Below, one piece after another: positions 1 through 8,592 of a stretch of 64,000 nucleotides of DNA. The first letter of the stretch is position 1; each line of letters starts with the position of its first letter. Origin of the DNA: CALMAK01 sp964392265 (GTDB lineage: Bacteria > Patescibacteriota > Saccharimonadia > Saccharimonadales > Saccharimonadaceae); assembly GCA_964392265.1 (NCBI GenBank), contig CAYMOS010000002.1:1-64000 (forward strand), read 5' to 3'. The position numbers and the translations under genes were made by a program. Under the pieces are notes generated by a model. The model saw nothing but the letters and a program-made list of their open reading frames with translations, made no database searches and was not told the DNA's origin.

Positions 1-213
1 CAAGCAAAAGCGCCATAATGGGCCGAAAAACAACCAAAATTTTGGATTAAGCCACTTTTCTTGACGATTTTGCGGGGGGGGGGGGGGGGTATCATAAAAG
101 TAAACTAAGCGTTGGCAACATAGCCGCCAAAGGGAACTGACATCAATGCCACATCTACCTATTATTAGCCAAGATTGCAACCAACGTGACAGCATCTTGA
201 ACAACAATCAGTA
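1..213. other. Window-edge stretch without a clear gene
   Basis: No convincing coding region is seen here. A short open frame ends in TAA at position 18 and may be the tail of a gene lying outside the window. A 29-codon frame starting at 148 has no supporting signal. The notable content is a 16-G run at 74-89, described separately. The frame of the following gene is closed by a stop at 187-189, so that gene cannot extend further left as assembled. Confidence 0.4.
61..95 (+). promoter_or_regulatory. Possible promoter interrupted by a 16-G tract
   Basis: TTGACG (61-66) and TATCAT (90-95) resemble -35 and -10 boxes. They are separated by 23 bp, of which 16 are an uninterrupted G run (74-89). 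The well-formed promoters elsewhere in this window use a 17-bp spacer, so about ten Gs would give an optimal promoter. The arrangement resembles promoter-spacer phase variation, but long G runs are also typical sequencing errors. Confidence 0.35.
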
Positions 214-231
214 TTGGGGTGTGGCAGCGCT

Positions 232-1662
232 ATGACGGCAACGATATGGCATAACGCTGAGGGAGGGACGCACGGCGAAAGTGTCACGCTATCGAATTCT
301 GGCGGACTCTCCGGAGACGTTATTCTCAGCACCTACAGCGGAACAGGTGCAACCGTACAGTATTCTCACCTCGTCAAACGCGGTACTATGTCGTACGAAT
401 TCAAGACGGGCGCGGTGGCTGCCGAGGCGTATATGATAGTGCAAGAGATGCCAACTCTTGACACGGTATATCTTCGCTTTGCAGTGTATATGCCGTCGTC
501 GATGTCGGGTGTATCGATGCGGTTTTTGCAAATCTTAGATAGCGCATCAAATACCTGTTTCGCGTGTGGCGTGCGTACCGATGGGCTGATAGCACTGCGT
601 GATGCTTCACAAAGTGTCATGGCTAACTCATCAGTGAAAATGAAGTTCAATCAATGGATGCGGTTTGAATGCAAAGTTGCCTCAGGTGCGACGACCGGGC
701 AGGCTGAGCTCAAGATATTTACTGAAGTTGATTCACCGTATCCGGCGGAAACTATCGTCACGGCAGCAAGCTTCAATACGCGCCCGAATAATCTGCCTTT
801 TGGCCGATATCGCCTTGGTATGGTGGCGAACTTCCTGGTGAGTAATGGCTCGCTGTATATGGACGACATTATGGTGAGTAGCGACCCTTTGGCAGGCCCA
901 GTCGATGGTACGCAGCCGGCGCCGCTATTATTGCAGCAGGGTGCGGAATCAGGTGCCAATGGTGTTACTTTGACTCCGTTGCTGAGCGGCAGTGCCAGCG
1001 AGCATTTTTTTGACAGCATCACCGAGGGCGGCATAACCTATAGCAATGCTCAGGCGGCTCACGGTAACCTATCACTCAAGATAGATACGACCGCTGGTAC
1101 AGAAACGACTGCGTATTGGAAATTACTTTCGACGTCATCACTGGCATTTCGGACGTACGGTTACTTTACGAGCTTGCCTGCGGAAGCAACTGAATTTGCC
1201 AATATAATTGCGGACCCGTACGTGAACTTTAAAGCGGCGGCGAGGTTTGCGCTTTTACCTGATGGTCGAGTCCGAGTACATCAGCATGTCGATACTGTCC
1301 CTGGCATTATTTGGACGTCAACAGCTACAATATCGCTTAATACGTGGTATCGATTTGAGTTGTATGCTAGCCTAGGCGCTACTGAGGCTAGCGGTACTAT
1401 CCAAGCAGCGTATTACTTGTTAGACGATACGACCGCAATCGAAAGTTTTTTCACCAGTTCAGCCTATTTGGGGTTGGCCAATTTCGGGGCATGTAGATTC
1501 GGCAAAATTAATACAAATGGTTGGGTGACAACACTCTATGTCGACGACATTGCCGTGCAGCAGCAGGCAAGTGGATTCATTGGTCCGTACAGTAGTCCGC
1601 CTAGTGTGCCGAGTGCGTGGCCAGGCATTATCCCCCACATAGGGTGGGGAAGGGAGATATAA
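232..1662 (+). CDS. Two-domain concanavalin/LamG-like protein, surface or tail-spike type
   Basis: The protein has about 476 residues from the ATG at 232 (a TTG start at 214 would add six). It consists of two related jelly-roll-like domains, roughly residues 5-215 and 230-465. Each begins with an AEGG/QGAESG-type segment and ends in a repeated strand (YMDDIMV and YVDDIAV). This is typical of LamG/concanavalin-like carbohydrate-binding modules. No signal peptide, transmembrane segment or Shine-Dalgarno is visible, so the true start may lie upstream or be frame-shifted. Its stop codon sits within the -10 box of the next gene. Binding of glycans or host surface is inferred; the fold call is by pattern only. 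Confidence 0.6.
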   Translation: MTATIWHNAEGGTHGESVTLSNSGGLSGDVILSTYSGTGATVQYSHLVKRGTMSYEFKTGAVAAEAYMIVQEMPTLDTVYLRFAVYMPSSMSGVSMRFLQILDSASNTCFACGVRTDGLIALRDASQSVMANSSVKMKFNQWMRFECKVASGATTGQAELKIFTEVDSPYPAETIVTAASFNTRPNNLPFGRYRLGMVANFLVSNGSLYMDDIMVSSDPLAGPVDGTQPAPLLLQQGAESGANGVTLTPLLSGSASEHFFDSITEGGITYSNAQAAHGNLSLKIDTTAGTETTAYWKLLSTSSLAFRTYGYFTSLPAEATEFANIIADPYVNFKAAARFALLPDGRVRVHQHVDTVPGIIWTSTATISLNTWYRFELYASLGATEASGTIQAAYYLLDDTTAIESFFTSSAYLGLANFGACRFGKINTNGWVTTLYVDDIAVQQQASGFIGPYSSPPSVPSAWPGIIPHIGWGREI

Positions 1663-1669
1663 TAGACGT

Positions 1670-3139
1670 ATGAGTATGGCGGCAAGACGTATGATGCGAG
1701 CAGGCTACAATAGTAGCTTTGACTACGATTGGTCTGATACTAATCTTCCTTATGCCTATGCTGCCGGCACCAAGCCGTGGCTTGATAATCTCCCCTCAGG
1801 AGCGGCTACGGTTGTTCCTATACAGGTCAATGCCTCGAAAACATTTCGCCAGAACCTGAAAGATACTATCGCCGCTGCTCCAGGACGCGTCATTGTTGAG
1901 TTGGGGGAGGGTACCTATACTCTCACTAAAGACCAGGATTACGACTCGGACACTGGCGAATACACCCTGTTTGCTCGGGCGGGCAGTACGACATGGGAAC
2001 GGCTGTATGCGTTTGGCTTTTTCGATTCGAGCTACAAGCTGCGTGGGCTGGTGGGGCAGGGTCCCGATAAAACCATCATCACTTGGGCAAGCAACGGCTA
2101 TAACTCCAAGCAATTGACTGCGATGCAGACGCTGTCCTACAGTGACGCTGCTTCGCCCATTCAGGCGAGTATCTGGCGGTTCGACTCTAACTCGGGCAGC
2201 AACAGCACCCCAGTTTTTATCGGCGGGCTGACATTTCGCGGCACCGACCAAGGGCTCCTATCGAGCTATAGCGGGACACTGCTCGGCACATCAACTATCA
2301 CTACGCCGCAGCCAGCTCCGTACGGGGGTATATTTCACTACGCCAACAATGGTGGTCGTATGACCTGTAGTCATGTGCGATTTCAGGGTGTCGGGCGAGC
2401 TACTTATAGCGCACCGCCGTTCGAAACCGGCCATGTCGGTTCGCAGCGCTCGTATACCAAGTATTACAACTGTGAATTTGACGGGAGGTTGGCAGCCGAA
2501 GTGAATGCTACGCGGCCTCGTCGCAGCGGCATGGTGATGTTTAATAATGAGTATGAAGGCACCATTCAGGATTGTTGGCTCCATCATAACTCCCTGTCGC
2601 GCTATGCGGTCAACGACGAAAACTACACTATCAGTAATACCCAGTACACTATTACTCGTTGTAAAATAGACCACGTTGTCGATAATGGCAATGTCGACCC
2701 CGTCTATGGCTCGCTTGGCGGATTTTCCGGCTATCCGGCTTGCACGGGCTTTGAATCGTGCATGGCGGCTATCACTCTGACCGATTGTATATTCGTGATT
2801 GACGGCAGCTTGGGGAGTGGAACCTGGGGAGTTCAAAACCACTTGTCGTTGACCTCAACCGGTGCCGACCGCCACGGCGGACGCCTGATGATTGTTGGCG
2901 GCGAGTGGCGCTGCGACAACCGAACGGCGATTGACGGCTTCTTTACCCTGCGTGTCCCTAGTAATGTCGCTTGGTACACTGACGGTTTGGCTACGACCCT
3001 GAGTATCAAAGATTCGGCATCTGGTGCGCCCAAAACAGCATATACCGTTACCAACGCTCAGTATCACGCATTGACGGCCGCTAGTCTGGCAAGTGCAGGT
3101 GTCACACCCGCCACACATTACATTGCAAGACTATCGTAA
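1670..3139 (+). CDS. Right-handed parallel beta-helix protein, pectate-lyase/tail-spike-like
   Basis: The 489-residue protein has a pre-helix region (VELGEGTYTL near residue 75, as in pectin lyase-fold proteins) followed by many short Asn/Gly/Thr-rich turns with repeated ITRCKI- and LTDCIF-like rungs. Such architecture occurs in phage tail spikes and secreted polysaccharide-binding or cleaving proteins. No signal peptide or catalytic signature is recognised. TATAAT at 1658-1663 ends 6 nt before the ATG, so its mRNA is probably leaderless. It follows the ConA-like gene by 7 bp and the two probably act together at a cell surface or on a virion-like particle. No other phage gene is nearby. Confidence 0.6.
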   Translation: MSMAARRMMRAGYNSSFDYDWSDTNLPYAYAAGTKPWLDNLPSGAATVVPIQVNASKTFRQNLKDTIAAAPGRVIVELGEGTYTLTKDQDYDSDTGEYTLFARAGSTTWERLYAFGFFDSSYKLRGLVGQGPDKTIITWASNGYNSKQLTAMQTLSYSDAASPIQASIWRFDSNSGSNSTPVFIGGLTFRGTDQGLLSSYSGTLLGTSTITTPQPAPYGGIFHYANNGGRMTCSHVRFQGVGRATYSAPPFETGHVGSQRSYTKYYNCEFDGRLAAEVNATRPRRSGMVMFNNEYEGTIQDCWLHHNSLSRYAVNDENYTISNTQYTITRCKIDHVVDNGNVDPVYGSLGGFSGYPACTGFESCMAAITLTDCIFVIDGSLGSGTWGVQNHLSLTSTGADRHGGRLMIVGGEWRCDNRTAIDGFFTLRVPSNVAWYTDGLATTLSIKDSASGAPKTAYTVTNAQYHALTAASLASAGVTPATHYIARLS

Positions 3140-3166
3140 GGAAACGTACGAGGTTATACTAGACAT

Positions 3167-3763
3167 ATGACCAAGCAAGCTTCGATTGATGAACTGAAGA
3201 AGAAAATCATTGAAAATAACATCTGTCCCGATTTGGCTGCACAGGCGACGCAGCTAGTGATAGGGGATGGGAATCTTGATGCCGACATTGTCTTTATTGG
3301 TGAAGCGCCAGGTAAGAATGAAGATGAACAGGGACTACCATTTGTCGGGGCGGCGGGGAAGTTCCTTAATGAGATGCTAGCCGCAGCTGGCATGGAGCGC
3401 AGTGATGTCTATATCACCAACGTGGTCAAGTATCGTCCGCCGAATAACCGTGACCCACTGCCTGAAGAAAAAGCGGCGTTTTTGCCGTATCTGTTACGCC
3501 AGCTGGAGATTATTAATCCTAAGGCAATCGTGACACTGGGCCGGCACAGCATGGAATACTTTTTACCAGATGCACGCATTAGTCAGATCCATGGCCACGC
3601 CGTGCGCAAGAAAGTCGTCTATCATGACAAAACCGAGCATGATTGGTTGATTATTCCGCTCTATCATCCGGCAGCAGCGTTGTATAACGGGGGCATGCGC
3701 CAAACGTTGATTGATGACTTCGTCCGTGTACCAGAGATAATTGCTGCCTCGTCAGCCTTGTAA
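3167..3763 (+). CDS. Family 4-type uracil-DNA glycosylase lacking the usual Fe-S cysteines
   Basis: This 198-residue protein removes uracil from DNA in base-excision repair. Family signatures are GEAPGKNEDEQG near residue 45, PFVGAAG, NVVKYRPPNNRDP and HPAA near residue 166. Normal family 4 enzymes carry four cysteines binding a 4Fe-4S cluster, two near the N-terminus and two around the KCRPP and ACxPYL positions. Here the latter two are Tyr and Phe, and only one N-terminal Cys remains, so the cluster appears lost. TATACT at 3155-3160, 6 nt before the ATG, indicates a leaderless mRNA. Confidence 0.88.
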   Translation: MTKQASIDELKKKIIENNICPDLAAQATQLVIGDGNLDADIVFIGEAPGKNEDEQGLPFVGAAGKFLNEMLAAAGMERSDVYITNVVKYRPPNNRDPLPEEKAAFLPYLLRQLEIINPKAIVTLGRHSMEYFLPDARISQIHGHAVRKKVVYHDKTEHDWLIIPLYHPAAALYNGGMRQTLIDDFVRVPEIIAASSAL

Positions 3764-3773
3764 ATGAATGTGC

Positions 3774-3802
3774 TTGACATAGTACTTATGCTGGCGTAGG
3801 AT
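3774..3802 (+). promoter_or_regulatory. Strong promoter of the 3.8-kb small RNA
   Basis: TTGACA (3774-3779), a 17-bp spacer and TAGGAT (3797-3802) form a good sigma-70-type promoter. No open frame with a start signal follows, and a terminator lies about 110 bp downstream, so it should drive a short non-coding transcript. Confidence 0.7.
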
Positions 3803-3808
3803 AGGGGC

Positions 3809-3949
3809 AGTAAGTAAATCTCTCAAAGAAACACTTACACCTGGTTACGGGGCACATTCCGATAAGCAATTGAGGAAAGGGCCGTGTAACATCCTTATCG
3901 CGATGAAGGGACTAAAATACCAGTTTGATCAGCTGGTATTTTTGTTTTT
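3809..3949 (+). ncRNA. Candidate small structured RNA, about 140 nt
   Basis: The transcript predicted from the promoter at 3774-3802 contains a hairpin closed by GTAAGT/ACTTAC (3810-3838) and a second closed by the perfect 7-bp pair CGATAAG/CTTATCG (3860-3900). It ends in the terminator at 3914-3949. I see no SRP tetraloop motif, no 6S-like single long bubble and no coding frame. It lies between the uracil-DNA glycosylase and the copper operon. Its identity is unknown; a trans-acting sRNA or an unrecognised housekeeping RNA are both possible. Confidence 0.55.
3914..3949 (+). terminator. Intrinsic terminator of the small RNA
   Basis: A perfect 9-bp stem AAATACCAG/CTGGTATTT is followed by a T-rich run. 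The T-run overlaps a TTGTTT that can serve as the -35 of the next promoter (TATAAT at 3966-3971). Confidence 0.85.
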
Positions 3950-4002
3950 CAAGACAGTCAAACGCTATAATGGTAGACAGAGGAATCAGGGAGGCGATAG
4001 AC

Positions 4003-4374
4003 ATGGACAACATAGTGGTAATTATTGGCGCAGTACTTCTTATCAGTTTTATTACTTGGTGGTTTTTTGGCAAACACAAAGTAACCGAAGGAGAGGCGAG
4101 TCTATCGAATGATACGCAAAAGGTCACCATCACAGTCAGTGGCGGGTATACACCAAATACGGTCGTGTTGCGCCGTGGTGTGCCTGCACAGATTATTTTT
4201 GACCGCAAAGACTCGTCGGGCTGTTTTAACGAAGTGGTCTTTCCAGATTTTGGCGTTCATGAGACATTGCCAGTTGGGCAGCAACACCCAGTCGAGATTG
4301 ATACTTCAAAACCAGGCGAATATCAGTACGCCTGTGGTATGAACATGTTCCACGGCAAGGTGGTCATCAAATAA
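4003..4374 (+). CDS. Membrane-anchored cupredoxin-like copper-binding protein
   Basis: The 123-residue protein has an N-terminal transmembrane anchor (residues 3-22) and a cupredoxin beta-sandwich. Possible metal ligands are the Cys in DSSGCFNE and the C-terminal YACGMNMFHGK cluster with Cys, Met and His. The ATG at 4003 is preceded by GGGAGG, and TATAAT at 3966-3971 lies upstream, so the longer open frame is not used. Its stop overlaps the start of the copper ATPase (TAATG), so the two are translationally coupled. It probably binds copper at the outer face and works with the ATPase in copper export or buffering. Confidence 0.82.
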   Translation: MDNIVVIIGAVLLISFITWWFFGKHKVTEGEASLSNDTQKVTITVSGGYTPNTVVLRRGVPAQIIFDRKDSSGCFNEVVFPDFGVHETLPVGQQHPVEIDTSKPGEYQYACGMNMFHGKVVIK

Positions 4375-6284
4375 TGACCATCAAAACCCGCTTTATCGTA
4401 TCGTTGATCTTCTCGCTGCCCATGTTGGCAGAGATGGTGTTGCGTCCGCTGATGGGGTGGGAACTGTCTGGTCATGTCTACACGATGTTTGCCTTGACAA
4501 CTGTTGTTATGGCGGTCGGCGCATGGTCGTTTATTCGGACGGCGTGGGCTGCGTTTAAAAACCATCACGCCAACATGGATACATTGATCGCCATTGGCAC
4601 GGGTACCGCCTATCTATACAGCATGTACGCCATGCTCCACCATCAGCCAGTCTTTTTTGAGGTGGCGGCATTTGTGATTACCTTTATTCTTTTGGGGCAG
4701 CTGTTCGAGGAGATGACAAAGGGGCGCGCCAGTAATGCAATTGAGAAATTATTGGGGCTACAAGCAAGCGATGCTGAGGTGATGCGGGGGGGCCACCTTG
4801 TGCGCGTGCCACTGGCTGAAGTTGTTGTGGGTGACATCGTCCGAGTCAAACCAGGTCAAAAGGTGGCGGTTGACGGTGTTGTCACCGAGGGGTCGTCAAC
4901 GATTGATGAGGCGATGGTGACAGGCGAAAGCATGCCCGTGACAAAGACCAAGGGTGACACTGTGATTGGTGCGACAATTAACAAAACAGGCACATTCATG
5001 TTCAGGGCGACCAAAGTCGGTCACGATACACTGCTGGCGCAGATCGTCGAAATGGTCAAAAAGGCCCAGGTCAGCCGAGCACCGATTCAAAAGGTGGTTG
5101 ATACGATATCTCACATTTTCGTGCCGACCGTTCTGATTATCGCCGTCATTACATTTGCTGTGTGGTATGTATTTTTAGGCGCAGATGCCGCCACGGCACT
5201 GATGTACGCGGTGGCGGTGCTAATTATTGCCTGTCCGTGTGCGTTGGGGCTGGCGACACCGACGGCACTGATGGTCGGGACGGGCCGTGGGGCAAAGATG
5301 GGAATTCTGATCAAAAGTGGTGAGGTGTTAGAGGCGGCTAATAACATCCAGACTGTCATCTTCGATAAAACGGGGACTATTACGATGGGCAAGCCTGTCG
5401 TGACAGACATTATTGGTGACAAGGCGGCTGTTCTTACGCTAGCTGCCAGCCTGGAATATTCGTCAGAGCATCCACTGGCGGCAGCCATTCTGGAAAAGGC
5501 ACATGAACAAGGTGTCAAACCTAAAAAGACGTCGCAGTTCAAAGCCATTGAAGGCAAGGGGGTGACGGCGCTGGTTGATGGTGCGTCGGCATTCGTGGGT
5601 AATCGGCAGCTGCTTGATACGGCACTCGACGCCACGTTGGAGAAAGAAATGCAGCGCCTACAGGACGAGGCAAAGACGGTCGTGATTGTCGGGGTTGAGG
5701 ACAAAGCAATTGGTCTGATTGCCATTCAGGATGCTGCGAAAGACACCTCGGCTGCCGCGATAACGGACTTAAAGAAACGCGGCCTTCGTACCATTATGAT
5801 AACTGGCGATAACGAGCGCGTCGCCAAGGCGATCGCTGATCAGGTCGGTATTGATGAGGTAATTGCTGGGGTGTTGCCGGGTGATAAGGCGGACCGAGTG
5901 AAATCGTTACAGCAGCAGGGTAAGGTGGCATTTATGGGGGACGGGATCAATGATGCGCCCGCACTGGCGGCGGCCTCTTTGGGCATCGCCATGGGGTCAG
6001 GGACGGATATCGCGATTGAATCGGGTGGTATCGTCCTGGTCAAGAATGATTTACGTGATGTGGTTTCGGCATTGGCGCTGAGTCGAGTGACGTTTGGCCG
6101 TATCAAACTGAATCTATTTTGGGCCTTTATCTACAATACGTTAGGCATTCCTGTCGCGGCCGGACTATTCGTTTGGACCGGGGTATCACTGAGTCCCGAA
6201 CTGGCAGGCCTGGCGATGGCATTTAGTTCGGTGTCGGTGGTGATCAGCTCGCTTCTTCTGAATAGCGTCAACCTTAAGGCGTAG
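4374..6284 (+). CDS. copA: Copper-translocating P1B-type ATPase
   Basis: The 636-residue pump exports Cu(I) using ATP. It begins directly with transmembrane helices and lacks the N-terminal CxxC metal-binding domain common in CopA. Seen motifs are TGES (about residue 183), the membrane ligand motif CPCALGLATP (about 286), the phosphorylation site DKTGT (about 331), SSEHPLA of the nucleotide domain, TGDN and GDGINDAP. Near the end come YNTLGIPVAAG and FSSVSVV in the last helices, the copper-type signature. It is coupled to the cupredoxin gene by a one-base stop/start overlap, suggesting the cupredoxin partly substitutes for the missing domain. Confidence 0.93.
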   Translation: MTIKTRFIVSLIFSLPMLAEMVLRPLMGWELSGHVYTMFALTTVVMAVGAWSFIRTAWAAFKNHHANMDTLIAIGTGTAYLYSMYAMLHHQPVFFEVAAFVITFILLGQLFEEMTKGRASNAIEKLLGLQASDAEVMRGGHLVRVPLAEVVVGDIVRVKPGQKVAVDGVVTEGSSTIDEAMVTGESMPVTKTKGDTVIGATINKTGTFMFRATKVGHDTLLAQIVEMVKKAQVSRAPIQKVVDTISHIFVPTVLIIAVITFAVWYVFLGADAATALMYAVAVLIIACPCALGLATPTALMVGTGRGAKMGILIKSGEVLEAANNIQTVIFDKTGTITMGKPVVTDIIGDKAAVLTLAASLEYSSEHPLAAAILEKAHEQGVKPKKTSQFKAIEGKGVTALVDGASAFVGNRQLLDTALDATLEKEMQRLQDEAKTVVIVGVEDKAIGLIAIQDAAKDTSAAAITDLKKRGLRTIMITGDNERVAKAIADQVGIDEVIAGVLPGDKADRVKSLQQQGKVAFMGDGINDAPALAAASLGIAMGSGTDIAIESGGIVLVKNDLRDVVSALALSRVTFGRIKLNLFWAFIYNTLGIPVAAGLFVWTGVSLSPELAGLAMAFSSVSVVISSLLLNSVNLKA

Positions 6285-6292
6285 GGTAAATC

Positions 6293-6321
6293 TTGCCCTG
6301 ATGCGCTTAGTTTGCTATACT
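6293..6321 (+). promoter_or_regulatory. Promoter of the RNase J gene
   Basis: TTGCCC (6293-6298), a 17-bp spacer and TATACT (6316-6321) precede a leader of about 100 nt. The leader ends in the Shine-Dalgarno AAGGAG at about 6415. Confidence 0.65.
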
Positions 6322-6430
6322 AAGGGTACTTACAAGGGGAAATTCTGACATTCTGACTGTATCCCACCTCTCGTATAACTTATTCATGCAAATATAATTT
6401 TTATTTCAAACTACAAGGAGCAGCAACTAT

Positions 6431-8569
6431 ATGGGTCAACGACGACTCGCAACACCTCAAAAGGATGACGCATCCAAACAACCACAGCGTAAACCGCAAA
6501 AATCCAACAATACCGTTCTTAATAACACCAGTACCCGCAAAGGGGAAGTGTTCCGAGCCCAGCGCCGTACCAGCGAGAACGTCAATGCTCGTGCTAGCCA
6601 GCACATGATTAACGTGCCGGTCAACAAATCGATCTACAACGGCTATAGTGGTCGTCAGTTCAGTATTGCTGATCAAAAGCGTCAACCACGCAGTAACGCG
6701 CCGACGCTTAGAGTGATCCCAATTGGTGGTTTGGGTGAAATGGGTATCGGCAAAAACATGATGGCGATCGAATACGAAAACGACATTATCGTGATCGACT
6801 GTGGCTTCTTGTTCCCTGGCGGTGATTATCCAGGTATCAATTACATTACCCCGGATACCACCTACCTTGAAGAACGTAAAGACAAGATTCGAGCCATCGT
6901 CTTCACGCACGGTCACCTTGACCATATCGGTGCGTTTCGTCATATTGCCGACAAGATTCCGGCACCAGTATACGGCAGTAAATTTACCCTCGGTATGGTG
7001 AAACGTACCATGGAAGAGGCAACGACTGAATACGTACCAGAATATATCGAAATGAATCCCGAGGCCCATGAACGAGTTGTCATTAGTGATAACTTCAGTA
7101 TCGAATTAGTACGGGTGAATCACTCGATTCCTGATGCGACAGCAGTTGTCATCCGCACACCGCTCGGTGTCTTGGTAGATACGGGTGACTGGCGTTTTGA
7201 GGATGACCCTGTTGATGGTAAGAAATTTGACCTAGAGCGTTTGACGGAGATTGCCACCAAAGAAGGCATTATGTTGCTCATGAACGAATCGACAAACTGT
7301 GAGTCAGATGGTACGCACACTCATGGTGAATTCGACATCCAGCAGAGCATTGGCCAGGTTATGGATAAATATCCATCGAGCCGTTTGATCCTCAGCTGTT
7401 TTTCTAGCCAGATTCATCGTATGCAGGTCATTCTTGATGAGGCTCGCAAGCACGACCGTAAGGTGGCGTTTGCTGGGTATAGTATGCTGCAGAACCTTGA
7501 AATTGCGCTACGCACCGGTGAGATTAAGATTCCAAAGGACGTCGTCGTCAAGATGGAAGACGTTGTCAAACTGCCTGATGGCAAGGTAACGATTGTTTGT
7601 ACTGGTTCTCAGGGTGAATTCAACGCTGTTCTGAACCGTATGGCTAGTGGTTCACACAAATTTATCAAGATCAAAAACAGTGACGTCGTTGTCTTTAGCT
7701 CTAACCCGATTCCAGGTAACGAGAAATACGTTGTTCGCACGGTTGACGGATTGATGCGTGAAGGGAGCGCCGTGATTCAGAATGGCAAAACCCACCTGAC
7801 CGGCATTGGCCCACTTCACCTTTCAGGTCATGGCTATTACGACGATCATGTCAAACTCATCAACGCGTTGAACCCAACCTATTACATGCCGATTCACGGT
7901 GAGTTCCATATGTTGGTGCATAACGCCGAACTCGCTGAAAAAGAGGCAGCAATTCCACGCGACAATATATTTGTTTGCGACAGCGGTGACGTCATCGAGA
8001 TCACCACAGAGGGTGCCAAGAAGAACGGTCGCATCCAGGTTGGCGGTATCATGTATGACGACAGCGGTGCGATTGTCAGCGAAGTCGTCCTGAAGGATCG
8101 TATTCATATGGCCTCGGAAGGGATGTTCGTGGTGGTGCTGACCGTCCAGCGTGGTACAGGTCGCCTGATGACGAGCCCAGATATCATTAGTCGCGGGTTT
8201 ATTTACCTCCGCGACAGCGAAGAATTGATGAATCTAATGCGCCAATACCTCAAGCAAAAGGTTGCTCGCAGTTTTGGTGGCAAGCGAGTTGATATGGATC
8301 AGCTAAAGAAAGAGCTGAAGGACGAAATCACGCACCTTCTGTATGATCAGACTCGCCGTACGCCAATTGTTATCCCGGTGATCAACGAGATTGGGGGCGG
8401 TGGCAACCGTGACAATCGTGGTGACAAGCAACAAGGGCAGGGTGGTAATCCTCGTCAGAACGGTGAGTTCAAGCGCCCCGCACCCAAGAAGTTCCCAACA
8501 CCCGCCACGCCTGACACCGAGGCAAACGATACGAAAGCCCGCGAGGTCCGCGAAGCTCGTTCGTATTAA
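6431..8569 (+). CDS. rnj: Ribonuclease J
   Basis: The 712-residue enzyme is an endo/5'-exoribonuclease for mRNA decay and RNA maturation. After a basic, low-complexity N-terminal extension (residues 1-90) come the metallo-beta-lactamase fold with HGHLDH (about residue 160) binding two metals, the inserted beta-CASP domain, and the closing histidine motifs HLSGHG and PIHGE. A C-terminal RNase J domain is followed by a Gly/Asn/Arg-rich tail. RNase J is usually 550-600 residues, so both ends are extended. A Shine-Dalgarno AAGGAG supports the ATG. Confidence 0.95.
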   Translation: MGQRRLATPQKDDASKQPQRKPQKSNNTVLNNTSTRKGEVFRAQRRTSENVNARASQHMINVPVNKSIYNGYSGRQFSIADQKRQPRSNAPTLRVIPIGGLGEMGIGKNMMAIEYENDIIVIDCGFLFPGGDYPGINYITPDTTYLEERKDKIRAIVFTHGHLDHIGAFRHIADKIPAPVYGSKFTLGMVKRTMEEATTEYVPEYIEMNPEAHERVVISDNFSIELVRVNHSIPDATAVVIRTPLGVLVDTGDWRFEDDPVDGKKFDLERLTEIATKEGIMLLMNESTNCESDGTHTHGEFDIQQSIGQVMDKYPSSRLILSCFSSQIHRMQVILDEARKHDRKVAFAGYSMLQNLEIALRTGEIKIPKDVVVKMEDVVKLPDGKVTIVCTGSQGEFNAVLNRMASGSHKFIKIKNSDVVVFSSNPIPGNEKYVVRTVDGLMREGSAVIQNGKTHLTGIGPLHLSGHGYYDDHVKLINALNPTYYMPIHGEFHMLVHNAELAEKEAAIPRDNIFVCDSGDVIEITTEGAKKNGRIQVGGIMYDDSGAIVSEVVLKDRIHMASEGMFVVVLTVQRGTGRLMTSPDIISRGFIYLRDSEELMNLMRQYLKQKVARSFGGKRVDMDQLKKELKDEITHLLYDQTRRTPIVIPVINEIGGGGNRDNRGDKQQGQGGNPRQNGEFKRPAPKKFPTPATPDTEANDTKAREVREARSY

Positions 8570-8592
8570 TTGACGTTGAGGGAGTTTACGCT

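Noticed and set aside
232..3139. Calling the first two genes a prophage
   Set aside because: No capsid, terminase, integrase or tail-tube gene is visible in the window; the folds also occur in cellular surface proteins.
3809..3949. Small RNA as SRP RNA
   Set aside because: The conserved SRP domain IV GGAAG...AGCAG motif is not present.
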